From: Ornithinibacillus halotolerans
Lineage (GTDB): Bacteria; Bacillota; Bacilli; Bacillales; Amphibacillaceae
Direction: 5' to 3'
Assembly (NCBI RefSeq): GCF_014637405.1
Contig: NZ_BMEY01000002.1
Location: forward strand, 230,253 to 294,252
DNA: 64,000 bases
Part shown: in pieces, positions 18,351-24,916 of the stretch
Layout: every line of letters begins with the position of its first letter
Position numbering within the stretch: the first letter of the stretch is position 1
Notes under the pieces: generated by a model
What the model saw: only the letters and a program-made list of their open reading frames with translations
What the model was told of the DNA's origin: nothing
Databases searched by the model: none
Translations under genes and position numbers: made by a program

Positions 18351-18370
18351 CGTAGTGGGGGACAGTCCCC
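18324..18370 (+). repeat. REP-like class A pair at the end of the RAYT gene
   Basis: GGGACAGTCCCC, linker ACTTTAACACTTTAGC, then GTAGTGGGGGACAGTCCCCC. It contains the transposase stop codon. Unlike the other copies, the right palindrome has the same centre (ACAGT) as the left. Confidence 0.9.
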
Positions 18371-18450
18371 CACTAAACACCCCCACACTAGCAATCCCTC
18401 CCAACAACCGCTACAATAAAAGTCATAACCCGACAAAAAAATTCACAAAA

Positions 18451-18510
18451 AGTCACTTTCAATATGACTGAGAAACTAGTATGATTATGTGGTTAGGAAT
18501 TATAGGTCTT
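18451..18510 (+). promoter_or_regulatory. Conserved promoter/operator-like block, copy 1
   Basis: Shares AGTCACTTT, ATATGACT, TAGTA, TGTGGTTA and ATAGG, in the same order and spacing, with 24187-24248 upstream of the second LuxR-type regulator. A TATAAT lies just downstream at 18527-18532. It precedes the LCP gene that opens the polysaccharide locus. Confidence 0.6.
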
Positions 18511-18602
18511 ATCGACTAGGCCAGACTATAATGACATAAACTATAGACAACAACTAGAAAAGAAACCTATGCTTCATATTATAAATAGGGTGGGGAAGTT
18601 GA

Positions 18603-19553
18603 ATGACTACAGAAAAGCGTTCTAGAAGACAGGACAAACCGAAGAAAAACAGAAAAGGCTTAAAGATTACGCTAATCGTAATCGGAATCATCATCATTGG
18701 GGTAGGGGCTTACGGATTATCGATTTATAACAACTTAAAAGAAACAGTAAATGTGAAAATGCATAAACCAGTTGAGGCGATTGATGTCGATATTAGTAAA
18801 GGAAAAATTGGCAGTAATGAGCCACTCAACATTCTGTTAATGGGAATTGATAAACGGGAATATGACAGTGGTCGATCGGATACGTTAATCGTGCTGTCGG
18901 TCAATCCGAAAAATGACACGATGCAAATGATCAGTATTCCACGTGATACGTATGTGGAAATCGTTGGTCGTGGCCATCACGATAAGGTCAACCATGCCTA
19001 TGCATTTGGTGGCGCAGATATGGCGATTAATACAGTGGAAAACTTCCTAGACATCGAGCTTGATTACTATGTGTCCATGAATATGGAAGGATTAGCTGAC
19101 ATGGTTGATGCGATCGGTGGAATTACCGTACAGAATAAGCTGGATTGGGAAGCTTCTGGTTTTCACTATGCTCCAGGTGACTTACAGTTAGATGGGGAGC
19201 ATACGATGGGTTACGTGCGCATGCGTAAACAAGACCCAAGAGGTGACTTCGGTCGTACCGAAAGACAGCGCCAAGTGATTCAAGCCATTATTAAAAAAGG
19301 TGCAAGCCTCGCATCTGTGAATAAAATTGGTGACATGGTCGATGTATTAGGAAACAATATGGAAACAAATATGGACTTTGATGTGATGAAAGACCTAGTC
19401 CTCAACTATAAAAATGTAACGAAAAACTCCGTCAGCTATATGATGGAGGGACAAGGAACATCGATTGGTGGCATCTACTACTACGTTGTACCAGAAGAAG
19501 AAATCGCCAAAGTTCATGACATGATCGAAAAAGGGGGACAGTCCCCACTTTAA
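18603..19553 (+). CDS. LCP family polymer ligase of the polysaccharide locus
   Basis: 316 residues, ATG with GGTGGGG upstream. Basic N-terminus, one membrane span (about 19-40) and an LCP domain with NILLMGIDKREYDSGRSDT, SIPRDTYVEIVGRGHHDKVN, HAYAFGG and MRKQDPRGDFGRTERQRQV. It is of the TagU/YwtF subtype rather than that of the two copies near 2 kb. Location at the head of the exopolysaccharide genes suggests that it attaches that polymer to the wall. The final residues (GGQSPL) and stop codon come from a class A repeat, so the original C-terminus may have been longer or different. Confidence 0.93.
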   Translation: MTTEKRSRRQDKPKKNRKGLKITLIVIGIIIIGVGAYGLSIYNNLKETVNVKMHKPVEAIDVDISKGKIGSNEPLNILLMGIDKREYDSGRSDTLIVLSVNPKNDTMQMISIPRDTYVEIVGRGHHDKVNHAYAFGGADMAINTVENFLDIELDYYVSMNMEGLADMVDAIGGITVQNKLDWEASGFHYAPGDLQLDGEHTMGYVRMRKQDPRGDFGRTERQRQVIQAIIKKGASLASVNKIGDMVDVLGNNMETNMDFDVMKDLVLNYKNVTKNSVSYMMEGQGTSIGGIYYYVVPEEEIAKVHDMIEKGGQSPL

Positions 19554-19582
19554 CGCTTTTAGCGTAGTGGGGGACTGTCCCC
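19533..19582 (+). repeat. REP-like class A pair overlapping the LCP gene end
   Basis: GGGGGACAGTCCCC (19533-19546), linker ACTTTAACGCTTTTAGC, then GTAGTGGGGGACTGTCCCC. The first half lies within the coding sequence and provides its stop (TAA). Confidence 0.9.
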
Positions 19583-19638
19583 TTTCACTCCATTTTCTAC
19601 AAAACTTTACAAAATTCGTGTTTATGAAACTATATTTA

Positions 19639-19647
19639 TGATATAAT
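19639..19647 (+). promoter_or_regulatory. Extended -10 promoter before the co-polymerase gene
   Basis: TGATATAAT (TG-n-TATAAT) about 90 bases upstream of the start at 19738. Confidence 0.45.
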
Positions 19648-19737
19648 GTCGTTTGTATGTAAATAACTTGACAGGACCATTTTACTTATAACAACAGAAG
19701 ATATAGAAACTATATACAACTTATTGGAGGTAACCAA

Positions 19738-20481
19738 ATGGAGGAAACGATCTCCCTAAAAGAGATATTCGAAGTCATTAAAAAACGGATGAAACTAATC
19801 ATCTCGTTAGTCGTTATTGCTGCAATTATTAGTGCTATTATCAGTTTTTTCGTCTTAACACCCAACTACCAATCAGGTACACAGTTTATCGTTAACCAAC
19901 AAAATACGGATCCAAATGCACAGTACAGTGTGAACGATGTCCGTTTAAACGTGGAACTTATTAATACGTATAGCGAAATTATCCGCAGTCCAAGAATTCT
20001 TGATGCGGTCATCAAAGAATTAAACCTTGATTTAACCGTTGGCGCATTAAAAGAAAAAATTAATGTAGCTAGCCCAGATTCTTCTCAAGTCGTTAACGTA
20101 ACCGTAACAGACCCAGACCCAGAATTAGCAACTAAGATTGCAAACACCACGGTAGCAGTATTCCAAAAAGAAGTTCCAGTCTTAATGAACGTCGATAATG
20201 TACAAGTATTATCACCAGCCGTAACACCAGCGAACCCATCTCCAGTAAGTCCGAACAAACAACTAAACATTGCAATTGCGATTGTACTTGGTGCAATGGT
20301 CGGTGTTGGACTAGCATTTTTACTAGAATACTTGGATAATACATTGAAATCAGAAGAAGATATCTTGAAACGCTTAAACGTTCCAGTCCTTGGTACTATC
20401 AGCCATATGGACGAGTCCGATGTAATTAGACAAGGACAAGCGAACCAAGCAGTAGCAACTAGAAGGCAAAAGGGGGTATAA
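19738..20481 (+). CDS. Polysaccharide co-polymerase / tyrosine kinase modulator (YveK/CapA-like)
   Basis: 247 residues with two membrane spans (about 22-42 and 178-200) around an extracellular Wzz-type domain. Starts with METISLKEIFEVIKKRMKLI-like sequence and has the typical SPAVTPANPSPVSPNKQLNI before the second span. Such proteins control chain length of exported polysaccharide and activate the separate cytoplasmic tyrosine kinase through their C-terminus. ATG behind TTGGAGGTAA. The kinase gene starts 2 bases after its stop. Confidence 0.93.
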   Translation: MEETISLKEIFEVIKKRMKLIISLVVIAAIISAIISFFVLTPNYQSGTQFIVNQQNTDPNAQYSVNDVRLNVELINTYSEIIRSPRILDAVIKELNLDLTVGALKEKINVASPDSSQVVNVTVTDPDPELATKIANTTVAVFQKEVPVLMNVDNVQVLSPAVTPANPSPVSPNKQLNIAIAIVLGAMVGVGLAFLLEYLDNTLKSEEDILKRLNVPVLGTISHMDESDVIRQGQANQAVATRRQKGV

Positions 20482-20483
20482 GG

Positions 20484-21182
20484 ATGGCACGACGCAAAAG
20501 ACAACAAGCAACCGTATCAAAAATGCGACACCTGATAACAAAACTAAATCCAAAGTCGCCAATCTCTGAGCAGTACCGTACATTACGTACGAACATGCAA
20601 TTCGCATCCGTCGATGATAATGTGCAAACATTACTCGTGACATCATCTGGCCCATCCGAAGGAAAAACATCTACTATCTCGAATCTTGCCGTTGTTTATG
20701 CACAACAAGGGAAAAAAGTTCTCTTAGTTGATGGAGATTTAAGAAAACCAACCCTTCATTACACATTCCGTTTTGATAATTTAAAAGGTCTGAGTAATAT
20801 TCTTGTTGGTGATACATCGATTCCCGATGCGATTAACAATACCGATGTTGAAGGATTAGATGTAATCGGTAGTGGACCAATTCCACCGAATCCGTCTGAA
20901 TTACTTGGTTCGAAAAAGATGGAAAAATTCATCGAAGACGTCAAACAGTTCTATGATATAGTGTTATTCGATGCACCACCAGTACTTGCGGTAACAGATG
21001 CACAAATCCTAGCGAATCAATGTGATGCATCATTCCTAGTCGTTCGTAGTAAAGCAACAGAATACGAAGCAGCACAAAAAGCAATTGAATTATTAAAACC
21101 AGCCCGCGCAAGATTCTTAGGCGCAGTACTCAATGACCGAGATAAAAAAGCAGCTAACTATTATTATTACTATGGATCATAA
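20484..21182 (+). CDS. CpsD/CapB-family bacterial tyrosine kinase
   Basis: 232 residues, cytoplasmic. Autophosphorylating BY-kinase that regulates polysaccharide assembly. Walker A (SSGPSEGKTSTISNLA), Walker A' (VLLVDGDLRKPTLHYTF) and Walker B (DIVLFDAPPVLAVTDA) are present, and the C-terminus ends in the expected tyrosine cluster, NYYYYYGS. Immediately downstream of its membrane activator (start 2 bases after that stop) and followed by a strong terminator, then by the PHP phosphatases. Confidence 0.95.
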   Translation: MARRKRQQATVSKMRHLITKLNPKSPISEQYRTLRTNMQFASVDDNVQTLLVTSSGPSEGKTSTISNLAVVYAQQGKKVLLVDGDLRKPTLHYTFRFDNLKGLSNILVGDTSIPDAINNTDVEGLDVIGSGPIPPNPSELLGSKKMEKFIEDVKQFYDIVLFDAPPVLAVTDAQILANQCDASFLVVRSKATEYEAAQKAIELLKPARARFLGAVLNDRDKKAANYYYYYGS

Positions 21183-21186
21183 AGAA

Positions 21187-21217
21187 GAGAGCATTCCTCA
21201 GGAGTGCTCTCTTTTTT
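21187..21217 (+). terminator. Rho-independent terminator after the tyrosine kinase gene
   Basis: GAGAGCA pairs with TGCTCTC around TTCCTCAGGAG, followed by six T. Confidence 0.85.
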
Positions 21218-21235
21218 ATGTGTAAATGTGTAAAA

Positions 21236-21283
21236 GGGGCAGTCCCCCCACCACGCTAAAGCGTGAAAGTGGGGACTGTCCCC
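21236..21283 (-). repeat. REP-like class A palindrome pair
   Basis: GGGGCAGTCCCCCC, linker with CACGCTAAAGCGTG, then AAAGTGGGGACTGTCCCC. In opposite orientation to the typical copies, between the kinase terminator and the phosphatase promoter. Confidence 0.85.
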
Positions 21284-21321
21284 ATAAAATTGTAAAATTG
21301 TCACACAAATTCTAAATTATC

Positions 21322-21330
21322 TGTTATAAT
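21322..21330 (+). promoter_or_regulatory. Extended -10 promoter, first phosphatase
   Basis: TGTTATAAT 37 bases before the TTG start. The second phosphatase has the same TGTTATAAT. Confidence 0.55.
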
Positions 21331-21366
21331 GAGTTAAAAGTCCTAGTGGAAAAGGGGGAGGAAGTC

Positions 21367-22143
21367 TTGATTGACGTTCATTGCCACATTCTACCGAACA
21401 TAGATGATGGGCCTTCTACATTAACAGAATCGATTCAGATGGCACGACAAGCAGCAAGACTGGGGATTAAACGAATCGTTGCTACACCCCATCAGCGTCA
21501 TGGGAACTATATCAATGATACAAGCACTATTACTAAAGCTGTTACACAATTAAATGAAGAACTTCAAAATGAAAATATTCCTGTGCGTATATTACCAGGG
21601 CAGGAAGTTACGATATATGCAGACTTAATTGATGATATAAAAAGTGGGAGAATCTTACCGTTAAATGAGCAGACGAAATATGTGATGATTGAACTGCCTC
21701 AAGACGAAGTCCAAATTATTAATATCGACCATATCATTTATCAGATCCAAATGGCTGGGTATATTCCAATCATTACGAGCCCGGAAACCCATCCAATGAT
21801 GGAAGATAATCCGAACCTCCTCTATCGTATGGTGAAAAATGGTGCGCTAGCCCAAGTTGCTGCACCAAGTATCGTTGGTGCCAATGGGAAAAAGGTTCAA
21901 AAGTTAGCTCAGAAATTAATCAATGCCAATCTTATTCATTGCATCGGTTCCAATGCACATAATAGTACGAAGCGAGGCTCTCTACTCAAAGAAGCAATCG
22001 AGCAATTGAAAAAGATTGATACGCCAAAAGCATTTCAACTCATACATAATAATGAAGTACTCGTTCATGGGGATGATATTACGAAAAATGAACCATATCG
22101 GATTACGACCAAAAGATGGTTGTTCAGCAAACAACCAAAATGA
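21367..22143 (+). CDS. YwqE/CpsB-like PHP tyrosine phosphatase with altered metal ligands
   Basis: 258 residues from a TTG at 21367 (AGGGGGAGGAAG, 5 bases spacing); the frame extends seven codons upstream. PHP-fold phosphatases remove phosphate from the BY-kinase tyrosines. The N-terminal metal motif DVHCHILPNIDDG and GQEV are normal. However the family motif AHPER/VHPER reads ITSPETHP here, and the C-terminal ASDAHN reads GSNAHN, so one metal histidine and one aspartate are replaced. The paralogue at 22387 keeps both. This copy may be inactive or regulatory; fold and length are otherwise normal. Confidence 0.9.
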   Translation: MIDVHCHILPNIDDGPSTLTESIQMARQAARLGIKRIVATPHQRHGNYINDTSTITKAVTQLNEELQNENIPVRILPGQEVTIYADLIDDIKSGRILPLNEQTKYVMIELPQDEVQIINIDHIIYQIQMAGYIPIITSPETHPMMEDNPNLLYRMVKNGALAQVAAPSIVGANGKKVQKLAQKLINANLIHCIGSNAHNSTKRGSLLKEAIEQLKKIDTPKAFQLIHNNEVLVHGDDITKNEPYRITTKRWLFSKQPK

Positions 22144-22159
22144 TTAGCGTATAACGAAG

Positions 22160-22205
22160 GAAATCAATCACGCGCTTTTACATGGTGTATTTGATTTCTT
22201 TTTAT
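22160..22205 (+). terminator. Terminator after the first phosphatase gene
   Basis: GAAATCAA (22160-22167) pairs with TTGATTTC (22191-22198) and is followed by a T run. Long loop, moderate strength. Confidence 0.6.
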
Positions 22206-22337
22206 TATTTGAAATCTATCATTTGTTACTAAAAAAAGGTATAAATCTATGATTGCTATTCATAAATCGTTCTGCTATTCTAAGGAAATATTTTTTCGAA
22301 ATAAATTTCTAGTAATCTTATATTCTACGTGACAAGA

Positions 22338-22346
22338 TGTTATAAT
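22338..22346 (+). promoter_or_regulatory. Extended -10 promoter, second phosphatase
   Basis: TGTTATAAT about 40 bases before the start, matching the arrangement upstream of the paralogue. Confidence 0.55.
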
Positions 22347-22386
22347 AAAGTCATTATTTGTTGAAAACTAGGACGTGAACAAGAAA

Positions 22387-23154
22387 ATGATCGATATCCA
22401 TAGTCATATTTTACCAGGTATCGATGATGGGGCGAAGTTTATTACGGATAGTATCGAGATGGCAAAAGCTGCGACAAAGCAGGGAATTCATACGATGATT
22501 GCCACACCCCACCATCGCAATGGACAATATATTAATGAAAAAGAAACAATCGAAGAACATGTAAAAACATTAAATGACATCCTTGAGGAAGCGAATATCC
22601 CACTCACTGTCCTTGTCGGGCAGGAAACGAGACTTCATGGGGATATGATTTATGAATTACAATCAGGGATTATTGCCACACTAAATAACACCAATTATGT
22701 ATTTGTCGAATTTCCATCTGGGAATGTGCCACGGTTTGCGGAGCAGATGTTGTTTGATATCCAAGTGAATGGATATACACCAATTATTGTGCATCCGGAA
22801 CGTAACCGACAAATTGCAGAAAATCCACAAATTTTATTCGACTTCGTGCAGCGCGGTGTGTTAACGCAAATAACGGCTGCGAGCCTTGCTGGGAAGTTCG
22901 GGAAAAACATTCAAAAATTATCCAATACGTTAATCGACCATAGTTTAACTCATTTTATTGCATCTGATGCACATAATACGACGACAAGAGGTTTTGTGAT
23001 GCAGGAGGCGTATAAGGTGTTGAAGAATGTGCATGGTTCGGAGCATTTTTATATGTTTATGGAGAATGCGCAGTTGCTTGTTGATGGTCAGCATGTGCAT
23101 CGGAATGAGCCGGTGCCTATTACGAAGAAGAAGAAGTTATTTGGTTTATTTTAA
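22387..23154 (+). CDS. YwqE/CpsB-like PHP tyrosine phosphatase
   Basis: 255 residues from the ATG at 22387; a GTG at 22375 is four codons upstream but only two bases from AGGA, so it is less likely. Complete set of PHP metal motifs: MIDIHSHILPGIDDG, ATPHHRNG, GQETR, VEFPSGN, IIVHPERNR and FIASDAHN. It is expected to dephosphorylate the CpsD-like kinase at 20484 and so close the regulatory loop of capsule assembly. Paralogue of the gene at 21367, with its own promoter. Confidence 0.93.
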   Translation: MIDIHSHILPGIDDGAKFITDSIEMAKAATKQGIHTMIATPHHRNGQYINEKETIEEHVKTLNDILEEANIPLTVLVGQETRLHGDMIYELQSGIIATLNNTNYVFVEFPSGNVPRFAEQMLFDIQVNGYTPIIVHPERNRQIAENPQILFDFVQRGVLTQITAASLAGKFGKNIQKLSNTLIDHSLTHFIASDAHNTTTRGFVMQEAYKVLKNVHGSEHFYMFMENAQLLVDGQHVHRNEPVPITKKKKLFGLF

Positions 23155-23220
23155 AATATTTTGAGGTTGGAAATTGCTTACTAAATGGTTTAGGGTTAAT
23201 ACTTTTGTTAGTGCGTCTAA

Positions 23221-23339
23221 CCCGCTCCGGGAATATACTGCGCTTTCCGCGGGCGGCTGGTGAGCCTCCTCGTGCTTCGCACTGTGGGGTCTCACCTATG
23301 CCTTTCCTCCCGCAGGAGTCTCCGTATATTCCCGGAGCT
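23221..23339 (+). repeat. Long hairpin-ended interspersed repeat, copy 3 (compact)
   Basis: CTCCGGGAATATACTGCGCT at the left end and CCGTATATTCCCGGAGCTG at the right are inverted. Inside: GGCGGCTGGTGAGCC, then GGGGTCTCACC and CTCCCGCAGGAGTCTCC. The shortest and cleanest copy, about 119 bp, between a phosphatase and a response regulator gene. Open frames across it are not convincing. Confidence 0.85.
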
Positions 23340-23483
23340 GATGTGGTCAATGTAACCAAACCTCAAAAAATATTAATTAACTATTCTTAATTCCTGGGTC
23401 AAATTAACCATATTTACTATCTTGGGATAATTACCTATTTAACCAATAATCATTAACTACTCTAAAAAGGAGTTTTTATTATT

Positions 23484-24146
23484 ATGATTACTGTGATTGT
23501 TGTTGATCCGACTCGGCTTTTTCGGGAAGTGGTTCGTTCTTATTTGGAGCGGGAAGCGGATGTGGATGTTGTTGGAACGGCGGATCATGCGGAAGAGGCG
23601 ATTGCACTTATTGAAGAGAAACAGGCAAATGTTGTGCTTATAGAAGCGGATATGCCGAAATTTGGTGCGATTAAAGCTGCAAGAATAATAAAAAAGGTAA
23701 GTCCCTCGACTAGTGTCATATACCTTACCGAAAATAAAGATTTGGAAACAATCTACCGTGCACTAGCAAATGGGGCAGATGGCTACTTGCTAAAAGACAT
23801 GTACCCGGACATGCTTATCCAATCGATTCGGAATGCGGCACGTGGCGAGCATGTGCTGTCTGGTGAAGTGGCTAAAATTATCGTTGATCAAGTGCGGAAG
23901 GATCATCTAAAAGTCGGGGATATTCTTGCACGACGATTAGAAATGAAGGGAATTTCATTACGACATCGGGAAAAAGATGTAGTTGGATTGCTGTATAAAA
24001 ACTACACAAACCAACAAATTTCGAAAGAACTTCATCTAAGTGAAGGAACGATTAAAAATTATATAAGCGAAATATATGTGAAATTAGGCATCAATCAACG
24101 GGATAAAGTAATTCATTATTTACACAACTTGCTACAACGGAACTGA
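23484..24146 (+). CDS. NarL/FixJ-type response regulator with Glu at the phosphorylation site
   Basis: 220 residues. A receiver domain (1-120) and a C-terminal LuxR-type helix-turn-helix (RHREKDVVGLLYKNYTNQQI ... SEGTIKNYISEIY region). In the receiver the conserved acceptor position, four residues before the Pro of the (D)xxMP motif, is Glu54 (IEADMP) rather than Asp, and the acidic pair near the N-terminus is reduced to VVDPT. The lysine of LLKDM is kept. No histidine kinase gene is adjacent. It may be constitutively active or phosphorylation-independent. The start ATG has AAAAGGAG upstream. Probable regulator of the polysaccharide locus. Confidence 0.92.
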   Translation: MITVIVVDPTRLFREVVRSYLEREADVDVVGTADHAEEAIALIEEKQANVVLIEADMPKFGAIKAARIIKKVSPSTSVIYLTENKDLETIYRALANGADGYLLKDMYPDMLIQSIRNAARGEHVLSGEVAKIIVDQVRKDHLKVGDILARRLEMKGISLRHREKDVVGLLYKNYTNQQISKELHLSEGTIKNYISEIYVKLGINQRDKVIHYLHNLLQRN

Positions 24147-24186
24147 TTCGACATCTTCCTACAATATCATGACTTTTTTCTTATAA

Positions 24187-24272
24187 AGTCACTTTATATA
24201 TGACTAGTTATTTAGTAGTATTAATGTGGTTAAGAAACATAGGACTTTCAGTTAAGAAATATAGGACTTTCG
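24187..24272 (+). promoter_or_regulatory. Conserved promoter/operator-like block, copy 2, with 22-bp direct repeats
   Basis: 24187-24248 matches the block at 18451-18510 upstream of the LCP gene. It overlaps two and a half direct repeats of 22 bp (24229-24250, 24251-24272, then 24273-24281), each GTTAAGAAA(C/T)ATAGGACTTT plus two bases. The arrangement looks like a regulator-binding site array in front of a LuxR-type gene. Confidence 0.65.
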
Positions 24273-24286
24273 GTTAAGAAAGCAGG

Positions 24287-24910
24287 ATGAAGATGAGAAT
24301 TTGTTTACTACAAGATAGCAAGTTTTTTTTATTAGTGAGAGAATTTTTTTCACGAATGGATGGCTTTCACATCGTAACTAGTTTACCTGCTGATTTCGTA
24401 CTAATTGACGATGAAAACATAACAATGGATGAAGTCATACATATCATCCATTCGGTTGAACATGAAAAAACAGTCCTATTCACGGACAAGCAGAATGAAC
24501 ATCCTGTGACAGACTTACTTGATACAGGAGTGGCCAGTATATTGTATAAGGAAGATATTCAAACAGACTCATTACCAAACATCCTAGAACGAATTAACAA
24601 CAACGAATTCTTTCTTCCGCCAGCAATGACAAAGAGTTTTTTAAACCGAACGATTAAAATGATGCGTGTCGCTCATGATCGATTTATCCAACGGGTACAA
24701 GAAAGAGATTTGAATTTTACGATGAGACAGGCTGAAGTTGCGTCACTCATGAAGATAAATTACCCGAATAAGGAGATTGCTAGAATAGTAGGGATTTCCG
24801 AGGGTAGTGTGAAGGTGCATGTGAGTGATGTGTATAAGAAGCTTGGCACGAATGACCGTACTGAGGCAATGAAGAAATTATTAGAAATAAATATATACGA
24901 GAAAGAGTGA
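24287..24910 (+). CDS. LuxR-family transcriptional regulator with degenerate receiver
   Basis: 207 residues (ATG 24287; ATG 24293 with AGGATGAAG upstream is an equally good choice). The N-terminal half has receiver-like order (RICLLQDSKFFLL ... FVLIDDEN ... TVLFTD ... SILYKED) but no typical xxMP acceptor loop. The C-terminal half is a LuxR helix-turn-helix: TMRQAEVASLMKINYPNKEI, then ISEGSVKVHVSDVYKKLG. It follows the response regulator at 23484 and is 6 bases upstream of the PglF-like gene, so it could head the biosynthetic operon. Likely controls that operon. Confidence 0.87.
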   Translation: MKMRICLLQDSKFFLLVREFFSRMDGFHIVTSLPADFVLIDDENITMDEVIHIIHSVEHEKTVLFTDKQNEHPVTDLLDTGVASILYKEDIQTDSLPNILERINNNEFFLPPAMTKSFLNRTIKMMRVAHDRFIQRVQERDLNFTMRQAEVASLMKINYPNKEIARIVGISEGSVKVHVSDVYKKLGTNDRTEAMKKLLEINIYEKE

Positions 24911-24916
24911 TGGGGA

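Noticed and set aside
18603..19553. Intact original C-terminus of the LCP protein
   Set aside because: The last codons and stop are repeat-derived, so the native end cannot be read here.
5912..21283. Class A repeats as ordinary terminators only
   Set aside because: Sequence is nearly the same at unrelated genes, occurs as half-units and inside coding regions, and one pair is upstream of a gene start; termination may be a by-product.
23120..23390. Frames on both strands across 23.1-23.4 kb
   Set aside because: They cross the long-hairpin repeat and have no starts with ribosome binding sites.
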